Below are positions 35,055 through 43,159 of a DNA stretch of 64,000 nt, piece by piece. The notes under the pieces were generated by a model. It was not told where the DNA came from and did not search any database. It saw only the letters and a program-made list of their open reading frames with translations. Source of the DNA: Streptomyces sp. SID12488 (GTDB lineage: Bacteria > Actinomycetota > Actinomycetes > Streptomycetales > Streptomycetaceae). How positions within the stretch are numbered: position 1 is the stretch's first letter; each line of letters begins with the position of its first letter. Both the position numbers and the translations under genes were made by a program. The stretch is from positions 248,001 through 312,000 of the forward strand of contig NZ_JAAGLT010000002.1 in NCBI RefSeq assembly GCF_010548275.1. Direction: 5' to 3'.

Positions 35055-36395
35055 GTGACCAGCGCACAGCCCTCCGTGAGTGCAGCCCGTCGCCGGGAAG
35101 TCGTCGATGCGTTGAGGCGGGGCACGGTGCCGCAGGCGGGGCTCGACCTCTTCGCCGTAGGACTCGACCGGTTCACGGCCGCACTCGACGACGATCTGGA
35201 GACGGTCAAGGACGGTGGCGCGGCCTTCCACGCCATTCGCGGCGAATACGGCTCCGGCAAAACCTTCTTCGCCCGCTGGCTGGCCGAACGTGCCAAGCGG
35301 GCGGGGCTTGCCACGGCCGAGGTACAGATTTCAGAGACAGAGACACCCCTTCACCGGCTCGAGACCGTCTACCGACGGCTCAACGAATGCCTTACCACTG
35401 CCACCCACCAGGCCAGCGCGCTGCGAGCGGTCATCGACTCGTGGTTCTACTCCCTTGAGGACGAGGTCGTCGACGCGGGAGACGTGGACGAGGACGACGC
35501 CGAGGCACTGGCAAAAGCCGTCGACGAACTGATGGAGCGACGGCTTGCTGACGTCGCACGAACCACCCCTGCATTCTCGGCGGCCCTGCGCGGCTATCGA
35601 CAGGCTGCTGTGGCGGGCGACAGTGCCACTGCCGAAGCCCTCATCGCCTGGATCGGCGGACAGAAGTCGGTGGCCGCGTCCGCCCGCCGGGCGGCCGGCG
35701 TACGCGGAGACCTCGACCATTTCGCCGCGCTAGGGTTCCTCCAAGGACTGCTCACCGTGCTGCGCGACTGCGGGCACCCTGGGCTGCTGCTCGTACTCGA
35801 CGAGACCGAAACACTCCAACGGGTCCGTGGCGACGTCCGGGAAAAGGGACTCAACGCACTGCGACAACTCCTCGACGAGATCGACACCGGACGCTTCCCC
35901 GGACTGTTTCTCGTCATCACCGGCACACCGGCCTTCTACGACGGTCAGCAGGGCGTCCAGCGGCTGCCACCTCTGGCCCAGCGTCTGGCCACAGACTTCA
36001 CCACCGACCCGCGCTTCGACTCGCCCCGTGCCGTACAACTTCGCCTGACAGGCTTCGACTTGGAGCGACTGGGCGAACTTGGACGCAACGTACGCGACCT
36101 GTTCGCGGCCGGGGCGCGACACCCAGAACGGATCGCGCAACGCGTGGATGACGCCTACCTCGGCGAACTTGCCACCGCCGTCACCGGCGGACTCGGTGGG
36201 AAGGTGGGGGTGGCGCCACGACTGTTCCTGCGCAAACTGGTCGCCGATGTCCTGGACCGGGTCGACGAGTTCGACGACTTCGACCCCCGTCTGCACTACG
36301 CGCTGACCGTCTCCAGCACCGAACTCAACGAGGTCGAGCGCAATGCCGCGGCCGACCCGGGCGATGCCGACGACATCGAACTGGAGCTGCCGTGA
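35055..36395 (+). CDS. brxD: BrxD: BREX type 2 ATP-binding protein
   Basis: A 446-residue P-loop ATPase of the BrxD family, specific to BREX types 2 and 3-like clusters. Walker A is IRGEYGSGKTFF (about residues 60-71), Walker B is GLLLVLDETETL (about 242-253), and a sensor-like VITGTPAFYDG lies near 290. An acidic patch (VVDAGDVDEDDAE) is near 140. It follows pglZ in the operon and precedes the helicase gene by 31 bp. The exact role in BREX is unknown; it is presumed to work with the helicase. GTG start, fixed by the duplicated ribosome site just upstream. Confidence 0.9.
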   Translation: MTSAQPSVSAARRREVVDALRRGTVPQAGLDLFAVGLDRFTAALDDDLETVKDGGAAFHAIRGEYGSGKTFFARWLAERAKRAGLATAEVQISETETPLHRLETVYRRLNECLTTATHQASALRAVIDSWFYSLEDEVVDAGDVDEDDAEALAKAVDELMERRLADVARTTPAFSAALRGYRQAAVAGDSATAEALIAWIGGQKSVAASARRAAGVRGDLDHFAALGFLQGLLTVLRDCGHPGLLLVLDETETLQRVRGDVREKGLNALRQLLDEIDTGRFPGLFLVITGTPAFYDGQQGVQRLPPLAQRLATDFTTDPRFDSPRAVQLRLTGFDLERLGELGRNVRDLFAAGARHPERIAQRVDDAYLGELATAVTGGLGGKVGVAPRLFLRKLVADVLDRVDEFDDFDPRLHYALTVSSTELNEVERNAAADPGDADDIELELP

Positions 36396-36426
36396 ACGGC
36401 ACAGCCGACTCCGGACAGGAACGTAC

Positions 36427-38553
36427 GTGAGCGGCATCGACGACCTGGACCCGGTTCTGATCCACCACATCGTCAACACCCTTGGCTGGCCAGGCCTTCG
36501 ACCGCTCCAGGAGCAGGCGATCGATCCCCTGCTCGCTGGAGAGGACGCGGTTCTTCTGGCCCCCACGGCAGGCGGCAAGACGGAGGCAGCCTCCTTCCCG
36601 TTGCTGTCGAGGATGACAGCAGAACGCTGGAGCGGCACCTCCGTGCTGTACGTGTGTCCCCTCAAAGCGCTGCTCAACAACCTGCTGCCCCGCCTCGAGA
36701 CGTACACGGGCTGGCTCGGCCGCACAGCAGCGCTGTGGCACGGCGACATCAACGCCACCGTACGCAAGAGGATCCGCACCCAACGGCCGGACATTCTGCT
36801 CACCACCCCAGAGTCGCTGGAAGCGATGCTAGTGAGCGCGAACGTCGACCACCGCACCTTCTTCTCCGGCGTCAAGGCCATCGTCGTGGACGAGGTGCAC
36901 GCCTTCGCGGGGGACGACCGTGGCTGGCACCTGCTTGCCGTACTCGAACGCATGCAGCGAATCGTCGGCCGCCCCATCCAACGGATCGGCCTCTCCGCAA
37001 CGGTGGGAAACCCGGCCGAACTCCTGCACTGGCTGCAGGGGGCAGAGGCGGGCAAGCGTCCGGCTCGGGTGGTCGCTCCGCACCTCGACGCCCAACCGGT
37101 GAAGGGATCGGCCTCCGTCCCCCCCGGGGACATCCAGCTCGACTACGTCGGTTCGCTGGACAACGCGGCCACGGTGATTGCGGCCCTGCACCGGGGAGAG
37201 AAGCGTTTGGTCTTCTGCGAGTCACGGAGGCTCGTCGAAGAACTGGGAGAGAAGCTGCGGGCCAAGGGCGTCACGACCTTCCTCTCGCACGCCTCGCTCT
37301 CGGTGGACGAGCGGCGCCGAGCCGAGGAAGCCTTCGCCGAAGCCAGGGACTGCGTCATCGTGTCCACGAGCACTCTTGAGCTGGGCATTGATGTCGGCGA
37401 CCTCGACAGAGTCATCCAGATCGACGCTCCGGCGACGGTGGCGTCCTTCCTCCAGCGCCTCGGCCGGACAGGACGGCGCGCGGGCTCGACGCGCAACTGC
37501 CTGTTCCTCACTCTCGACGAAAGTGGACTGCTGGCCGCTGCCGCGTTGCTGCTCCAGTGGTCACGTGGCTGGGTCGAGCCGGTGGTGGCACCGCCCGAAC
37601 CCCGGCACATCGTCGCCCAGCAAGTCCTTGCGCTGTGCCTGCAGGAGCACCAGGTCGGGGACCGCTTGTGGCAGGAATGGTGGGCGGGCCTCGGCCCGTT
37701 CGGGCAGTCCGCCGAGCCGATCGTGCGGCACCTGGTGGATGAGGGCTACCTCGACCGGGACGGCGGGATGCTCTTCATCGGGCCCGAGGCCGAACGACGC
37801 TTCGGACACCGGCACTTCATGAACCTCACCGCAGTGTTTACCGCGGCCCCCGAGTTCACCGTCCTGAGCGGACTGACCGAGATCGGCAGGACCGATCCGA
37901 GTCTGCTGACCGAGAGCGTCCAAGGACCTCGCAGACTCCTACTGGCCGGCCGCAGCTGGCAGGTCACTTACATCGACTGGAACAGGCGCCGCTGCTTCGT
38001 CGAGCCGGTCGACAGTGGTGGCAAGGCAAAGTGGAGCGGCATGGGCTTCATTCGGCCCACGTCGTACGAGTTGACCCGCGCCGCACGAGACGTACTGCTC
38101 GGCGCGGATCCACAGGTACAGCTGACCGGCCGGTCACGAGGCTGTCTCACCGAGGCACGGCGCCGTTTCCTGGAGTACGTGCGCCCCACCGGCACGCTCA
38201 TCGTGCGTGAGCCGAACGGCGACTTTCGATGGTGGACATGGGCCGGTCACCGCGCGAACGCGACCCTGGCTGCAACGCTCGGAAACCTTGCGGACCCGGC
38301 TCAACGCATCAATGACTGCTGGATCCGACTGAGCACGGACCTGACTGCGCCGGTATGGAAGCAGACGGTGGCTGACGCCGCATCCCAGCTCTGCCTTCCC
38401 ACGGTCCATGAACAGGCGTTGAAGGGGCTCAAGTTCAGTACGGCCTTGCCACGCCGCCTCGCCGAAGCGACACTGGCGGCGCGGCTGGCCGATCTGGAAG
38501 GGGCCGCTGCAGTACTCAAGGAACCGGTCCGGTTCAGCACCATGGTCGACTGA
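36427..38553 (+). CDS. brxHI: BrxHI: Lhr-like DEAD/H helicase of BREX type 2
   Basis: A 708-residue superfamily 2 helicase. Motif I is LAPTAGGKTEA (about 44-54), Ia CPLKALLNN, II VDEVHAF (DEVH, about 154), III SATVGNP, IV-V TSTLELGIDVG, and VI QRLGRTGRRAGS. The C-terminal ~250 residues form the Lhr-type extension. It completes the BREX type 2 gene set and ends 21 bp from the convergent DUF3800 gene. GTG start chosen at the first codon matching the family (MSGIDDLDP). The substrate is unknown. Confidence 0.9.
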   Translation: MSGIDDLDPVLIHHIVNTLGWPGLRPLQEQAIDPLLAGEDAVLLAPTAGGKTEAASFPLLSRMTAERWSGTSVLYVCPLKALLNNLLPRLETYTGWLGRTAALWHGDINATVRKRIRTQRPDILLTTPESLEAMLVSANVDHRTFFSGVKAIVVDEVHAFAGDDRGWHLLAVLERMQRIVGRPIQRIGLSATVGNPAELLHWLQGAEAGKRPARVVAPHLDAQPVKGSASVPPGDIQLDYVGSLDNAATVIAALHRGEKRLVFCESRRLVEELGEKLRAKGVTTFLSHASLSVDERRRAEEAFAEARDCVIVSTSTLELGIDVGDLDRVIQIDAPATVASFLQRLGRTGRRAGSTRNCLFLTLDESGLLAAAALLLQWSRGWVEPVVAPPEPRHIVAQQVLALCLQEHQVGDRLWQEWWAGLGPFGQSAEPIVRHLVDEGYLDRDGGMLFIGPEAERRFGHRHFMNLTAVFTAAPEFTVLSGLTEIGRTDPSLLTESVQGPRRLLLAGRSWQVTYIDWNRRRCFVEPVDSGGKAKWSGMGFIRPTSYELTRAARDVLLGADPQVQLTGRSRGCLTEARRRFLEYVRPTGTLIVREPNGDFRWWTWAGHRANATLAATLGNLADPAQRINDCWIRLSTDLTAPVWKQTVADAASQLCLPTVHEQALKGLKFSTALPRRLAEATLAARLADLEGAAAVLKEPVRFSTMVD

Positions 38554-38574
38554 GTGACCGCACGGCACGAAGCG

Positions 38575-39513
38575 TTACATTGCGGGAGAGGCCGGTGCGG
38601 GGGCCGTGGCAACGGTGGCCAGGTCGAGAGGGAAACCCTGCCCGGGGATGCCCGCCACGGGTGCGGTCACGGCCGTGACCGTTGGCGCGAACAGCTTGCC
38701 CGCTGACTGATGTCCGCGTGCATCGGAGACGACGATCCCGCCTGTCCACTTACCCGTTGGCGCCTGATAGCGGTGCTGGAGCTTTCCGAGGCGGGGGCAG
38801 TGCCGGTCTCGTACCTCGACGAACCCCGGGTGGCAGTGGACATTGCCGGTGAGGTCACCGGCGTAGGTCACGGCGGCCGACGGAGCCAGTACGGCGCTCA
38901 CCAGGAGATCGGCGATCTGCAGACCCAAGTGCGTGTCACTGTGGCCGAAGACCGGAGACTCGGGAAGGTGAGGCATCGGGTCGCCACCCTTGGCGAACTT
39001 TCTGGTCGTCACACAGTGCACGTTGCCGACGTTGTCGCTGGGGTTGCGACTGTCCAGAACGGCGATGCCGCTGCTGGAGCGTTCGGCGAGATAGTGCTCG
39101 AAGTTTGCGCACAGAGCGGTCACTGACGCCGCGTACATGGCTGTGTCGGCGTTGACGACACCGTCCTGCTTCACCCAGATACGAGCCATGACCCTGCAGT
39201 CGCGACGTTCCAGGATTGTCAGGAGATGGTCGAGGAAGCCGTGCGCCATACGCCGTTGGTTGCGCCCCTGGCGACGAAAGGACTTGCGTATCGTCTCGCC
39301 CTTGATCTCATGGTGGACTACCTGACTCAAGGCAGGCACCTTGCGCAGCTCCGGCCGGAACTGCTTCTTGAGAGCGATGAAGTCCCAGGCGAGGCCCTTG
39401 ATCTGACTCTCCGGCACAGTGAATCCGCCGATCACCATGACCGGAACAGAGTCGGCCACGCCGGGGTTGAGGACCTGCCCGGTCCCGGACTCATCGAGAT
39501 AACACAGGTGCAA
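38575..39513 (-). CDS. DUF3800 domain protein
   Basis: A 312-residue protein. The N-terminal HLCYLDESGTG is the DUF3800 signature; a conserved HHEIKG (about residue 74) and GLQIADLLVSAVL (about 212) also fit. DUF3800 proteins have an RNase H/integrase-like fold judged from their acidic residues and turn up in defence islands and near mobile elements; activity is not established. A TTG start is used because gggggaagg is 3 nt upstream and the motif lies at the extreme N-terminus. A large hairpin precedes it (39540-39576). The last ~60 residues, after DARGHQSAGKLF, are alanine/valine-rich and probably not part of the fold. Confidence 0.75.
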   Translation of the reverse strand: MHLCYLDESGTGQVLNPGVADSVPVMVIGGFTVPESQIKGLAWDFIALKKQFRPELRKVPALSQVVHHEIKGETIRKSFRRQGRNQRRMAHGFLDHLLTILERRDCRVMARIWVKQDGVVNADTAMYAASVTALCANFEHYLAERSSSGIAVLDSRNPSDNVGNVHCVTTRKFAKGGDPMPHLPESPVFGHSDTHLGLQIADLLVSAVLAPSAAVTYAGDLTGNVHCHPGFVEVRDRHCPRLGKLQHRYQAPTGKWTGGIVVSDARGHQSAGKLFAPTVTAVTAPVAGIPGQGFPLDLATVATAPAPASPAM

Positions 39514-39539
39514 GACCTTCCCCCTAGGTGCACAAACAG

Positions 39540-39576
39540 CTATGGCCGACCCCAAATCCTTGGGGGACGGCCATAG
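39540..39576 (-). promoter_or_regulatory. Large near-perfect hairpin before the DUF3800 gene
   Basis: Outer arms ctatggccg / cggccatag are perfect and inner arms ccccaa / ttgggg enclose a 4-nt loop. The whole structure is 37 nt, starting 27 bp before the DUF3800 start. It could be a leader attenuator, an operator for a dimeric protein, or a terminator for transcription arriving from the right. No long T run follows on either strand. Confidence 0.7.
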
Positions 39577-39957
39577 GAGGTTCCACGCCGAGCAGAGCCC
39601 GGTCGCAGAGTGGTGTTCGTTCTGAGGCGCAGCGTAGTGGAGTCCGCTTGTGACGAGCAATCACGGCGTGGCCGGGACCGGCAGGAGGAACAGTTTCGAG
39701 CCACCATGCACCGCCATCACATGGTGAAGGCCGGCTTATTGGGAGCGAGGGCTGTGAGAGGTAAAGGTTGACAGAGAGAGGTCGGCACCAGTCGTCGTGG
39801 TCCGGTCCCGCCGGAGATTCCGCAGGCAACCGCTCACTGCCAGTACGACCCATTTTCGGCTGAGGGGGAAGCCCACCCGCTTCCGTGGCCTGCGGGGCGG
39901 GCCCACTCGCATAGGAGCCCGCGCCAGGCCGAACTCCGGCCACCTGCTGGTAGCTTC
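39577..39957. other. Divergent promoter region between DUF3800 and DUF262-HNH genes
   Basis: About 380 bp without a credible gene. A ttgaca hexamer occurs at 39768-39773, but no convincing -10 box follows at the usual spacing. Open frames here are short, proline-rich and without ribosome sites. Confidence 0.5.
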
Positions 39958-41973
39958 ATGCAATTGGTTAGCCACGTTCTGGTGGAGGAAGCTGCCAGGA
40001 CCGGAAGAACAGGCTCAACGACGGTGCATATTTCGCAAGTCCTGGACAAGGTCGACGCCGGAGACATCGCGCTTCCCGAGTTCCAGCGTGGATATGTCTG
40101 GACACGTGACCAGGTACGCGGCTTCTTCCAGTCCCTCTACCGCGGATACCCGATCGGCGGGTTCCTGACCTGGAGCACCAGGGCAGACGGCGTGCAGACG
40201 CGCGGTGGGGATTTGGGCCGGGACGGCACGATCCATCTCCTGCTCGACGGCCAGCAGCGCGTGACCACTCTCTACGGTGTCACCCGAGGCAGAGCCCCGA
40301 GTTTTTTCGAGGGCAACGCCTCGGCGCTCACTGGGCTGCACTTCAACCTGCAGACAGAAGCCTTCGAGTTCTACGCCCCTGCGAAGATGAAGGACAACCA
40401 GGTCTGGGTGGATGTCACCGCTCTATTCCAGAGCGGACTGGCGAGCCAGCTCCTCGCCGTGACCCAGTTGGCCAACGGGGACGCCGACCTCCAGGTCGCC
40501 TACATCGAGCGCTTGAACCGCATCACTCAGATAAAGGACCGCAGCGTCCACATCGACGAGGTGACCGGCGAGGACAAGACCATCGATGTGGTCGTGGAGA
40601 TCTTCAACCGGGTGAACTCGGGCGGAACGAAGCTCTCCAAGGGTGACCTCGCCCTGGCCGCCATCTGCGCGGCCTGGCCGGCCGCCCGGCCCACCATGAA
40701 CCGCGCTCTCCAGGACTGGTCGACCGCCGGTTTCGGCTTCAAGCTCGACTGGCTGCTCCGCAACGTCAACGCCGTGATCACCGGAGAGGCGCAGTTCTCC
40801 AAGCTCGCAGACGTGGATGTCCTGGCATTCCGGTCGGGACTCGCTGAGACCATCGACGCCGTCTCGTACCTGCTTAACGCGCTCGGCGGGCGACTTGGGC
40901 TCGACCACGGCGCCGTTCTCAGCGGCCGCGGCGCCCTTCCGGTGATGAGTCGGCTGCTCCATCATCACAGCGGCTCGTTTCCTGACGCCATGACGCGTGA
41001 CCGTCTCTTCTACTGGTACGTGCACAGCTTCCTCTGGGGACGGCACACGGGAGCCACGGAGACCGTCCTCAACCAGGACTTGCAGGCCCTCGATGAAGGC
41101 GGGATCGGCCAGTTGATTAGCGTTCTGCGCCGCAGTCGCGGCGGCCACCTCGCGGTTGGCTCCGACGACTTCGTCGGTTCCAGCATGGGCTCCCGCTTCT
41201 ACCCTCTGCTCTACATGCTGACACGGGTCTACGGTGCCCAGGACTTCGTCAGCGGCGTTCCACTGAGGGACGGGATGCTGGGACGGCTCAGCTCACTCCA
41301 GGTGCACCACATTTTCCCCAAGGCGCTGCTCTACAAGCACGATTACAGCCGGGCTGAGGTGAATGCCGTCGCCAACTTCTGCTTCCTCACCCAGGACACC
41401 AATCTCAAGATCGGAGCGAAGGAACCGGCGGAGTATCTAGCAGAGATCGAGTCGCGCATGCCGGGGGCGCTGGCAACGCAGTGGATCCCGATGGACCGCG
41501 ACCTGTGGAAGGTGTCCAACTACCCGGACTTCCTCGCCGCCCGGCGCGCTCTTCTGGCCCGCGCAGCAAACGAGTTCCTCCAGGGTCTGCACGACGGCCC
41601 GTCCCCCGTCGCGCTCGCGGACTCGCGGGCATCCCTGACCACTGCCTCTTCCGCCGCCTCGCCCGACATGGCGGAAACCGACGCGGCCGACGAGGTCCCC
41701 GGCCTCCGCGAGCTGTTGTCCGAGCTGCGCGAAGCCGACCTGGCCGCGCCGGAACTGGACAGCGAGGTGAGTGACCCGCACTCCGGGGCCGCCATCACCG
41801 TGGCAGCCGCCTTCTGGCCCCAGGGATTGTGGGCGGAGGGCGGTGTGCCTGTCGTCCTGGCCCCCGACACAACCGAGAAGCAACAGGCGGCACTCGAAGC
41901 CGGTGACTACCGCATCTTCCACAGCACGGACGCACTGCGCGGCTACATCCGCAATCTGCACGCCGAGCGCTGA
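39958..41973 (+). CDS. DUF262-HNH (GmrSD-like) endonuclease
   Basis: A 671-residue protein of the DUF262/DUF1524 group. The N-terminal DUF262 domain has LPEFQRGYVW (about residues 40-49) and LLLDGQQRVTTLY (about 94-106), the ParB-like nucleotide-binding motifs. A C-terminal HNH-type nuclease has VHHIFPKALLYKHDY near residue 448, then NFCFLT and N residues. GmrSD-like type IV enzymes cut modified phage DNA, and fused forms such as BrxU occur beside BREX. The last ~120 residues form an extra domain (PHSGAAITVAAAFWPQGLWA). The start is uncertain; ATG at 39958 has a weak ribosome site. Confidence 0.82.
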   Translation: MQLVSHVLVEEAARTGRTGSTTVHISQVLDKVDAGDIALPEFQRGYVWTRDQVRGFFQSLYRGYPIGGFLTWSTRADGVQTRGGDLGRDGTIHLLLDGQQRVTTLYGVTRGRAPSFFEGNASALTGLHFNLQTEAFEFYAPAKMKDNQVWVDVTALFQSGLASQLLAVTQLANGDADLQVAYIERLNRITQIKDRSVHIDEVTGEDKTIDVVVEIFNRVNSGGTKLSKGDLALAAICAAWPAARPTMNRALQDWSTAGFGFKLDWLLRNVNAVITGEAQFSKLADVDVLAFRSGLAETIDAVSYLLNALGGRLGLDHGAVLSGRGALPVMSRLLHHHSGSFPDAMTRDRLFYWYVHSFLWGRHTGATETVLNQDLQALDEGGIGQLISVLRRSRGGHLAVGSDDFVGSSMGSRFYPLLYMLTRVYGAQDFVSGVPLRDGMLGRLSSLQVHHIFPKALLYKHDYSRAEVNAVANFCFLTQDTNLKIGAKEPAEYLAEIESRMPGALATQWIPMDRDLWKVSNYPDFLAARRALLARAANEFLQGLHDGPSPVALADSRASLTTASSAASPDMAETDAADEVPGLRELLSELREADLAAPELDSEVSDPHSGAAITVAAAFWPQGLWAEGGVPVVLAPDTTEKQQAALEAGDYRIFHSTDALRGYIRNLHAER

Positions 41974-41993
41974 GTTCCAGGAGCCAGACGGCA

Positions 41994-42065
41994 ATGCAGG
42001 AGGCTGCTTGGTCCAAGAGCAGCCACAGCACGCGTGGAGGTGGCGAAGGCGCCGAGGTCGTCACT
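41994..42065 (+). pseudogene. DUF397 remnant
   Basis: A short reading frame MQEAAWSKSSHSTRGGGEGA, then EVVT, matches the first half of DUF397 proteins (W-K-S-S-x-S...GG...VEV) but the family cysteine is lost and similarity stops after ~24 codons. Probably a leftover of another XRE/DUF397 module at the island edge. Confidence 0.4.
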
Positions 42066-42076
42066 AGGGAGTTCAC

Positions 42077-43144
42077 TTGTGCCGCACCGGGTTCGGCGAA
42101 GACTCCGAGGGCCGCTCTGCGGTGCAGGCCGTCGGACGGATCGCCGATGCTCTCGCCGACACACGCTCCCGGGACTGCGCAAGGTTCGCTGCGGACATCG
42201 CGGGGCTGCTGCTGCCGCCGCTCGGGCCCGAGTGCCGGCAGGAAGGTGACCGGGTACGGCGCTCGGTGGCCGAGAAGCTGGTCGAGAAACTGGTCAAGAC
42301 CCAGCAACTGCGCGATCTGGAAGCTCTGTTCGGCGAGCTGCCGAAACGGCTCGATGACCCTGCGGTGGAGGTACGGGCCTGCATCCTCGGCGAGCTCGCC
42401 ATGATCGGGGCGGGGCGAGGTCGGCCCGCCCTGGACGCCTATGCGGAGAGACTCCGCGAGCTGGGGCACCCGCTGGCCCGGCTGCCTAGGGCCCGCCTGG
42501 ACGTCGAGCACCGATTCGGGGTTCGTGTACGGGGCTTCGGGGCCGTGAAAACCCCCGAGCAGCTACGGTCCCGCTTCCCGGAGGTTCCCTCCACCGACAG
42601 AGGTGCGGCCGCCGGACGTACGGCCGTTGAGAGCCCTGACTTCGAGCGAACGGGGAAGGCCGCCGAGCCCTTCACCGGCAGCGGCTGGTCCCGCGAGCCC
42701 GAGGTGCGCTTCTTCACGTTGCCGGGCCCGCTCGATCCGGACGACTTCAACATCGCGTTCGTCAAGGAACTGCCTCTGGAGTGCCTGGAGGGTGAGGGCA
42801 CGCGCCGGGGCGTCGCCCTCACCTGTCACACCACGCCCGACGACGTGATCAACGAACTGTTCGCGGCAGCGCACAACGGCGGAGTGAACGGTCAGGGGCA
42901 GGGTGGCGCGTACGCCCGGCTGCACGCCTGGAACAGTCTGTACGCGCTGATGGGGCTGTCCGACGACATCCCGTTCCCGGAGGCGGTGCGGCACGCCGCC
43001 GACTGTCGGTGGCTGCGATTCATGGCGTTCACGGACTGGTTCCACCATGACACGGCGGACGTGGCCTTCGCCGTACTCGATCCTCGTCGTACCCGGGTCG
43101 CGGTGCTGGCGGCGACGGACACCGACACCGACTCCCACTTCTAG
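42077..43144 (+). CDS. Hypothetical actinobacterial protein (DUF6183-like)
   Basis: A 355-residue soluble protein with a GTG start and agggag 8 nt upstream. The first ~140 residues are helical with Leu/Arg repeats (VAEKLVEKLVKTQQLRDLEA, HEAT-like). The second half is mixed and contains HNGGVNGQGQGGAYARLHAW, then WFHHDTADVAFAVLDP, which reminds me of the DUF6183 family; I am not certain. It has no transmembrane segments or catalytic motif I can name. It is the last gene before the convergent LAL regulator and may be either the end of the island or the start of ordinary chromosome. Confidence 0.55.
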   Translation: MCRTGFGEDSEGRSAVQAVGRIADALADTRSRDCARFAADIAGLLLPPLGPECRQEGDRVRRSVAEKLVEKLVKTQQLRDLEALFGELPKRLDDPAVEVRACILGELAMIGAGRGRPALDAYAERLRELGHPLARLPRARLDVEHRFGVRVRGFGAVKTPEQLRSRFPEVPSTDRGAAAGRTAVESPDFERTGKAAEPFTGSGWSREPEVRFFTLPGPLDPDDFNIAFVKELPLECLEGEGTRRGVALTCHTTPDDVINELFAAAHNGGVNGQGQGGAYARLHAWNSLYALMGLSDDIPFPEAVRHAADCRWLRFMAFTDWFHHDTADVAFAVLDPRRTRVAVLAATDTDTDSHF

Positions 43145-43159
43145 TTCACAACGCCTCTC

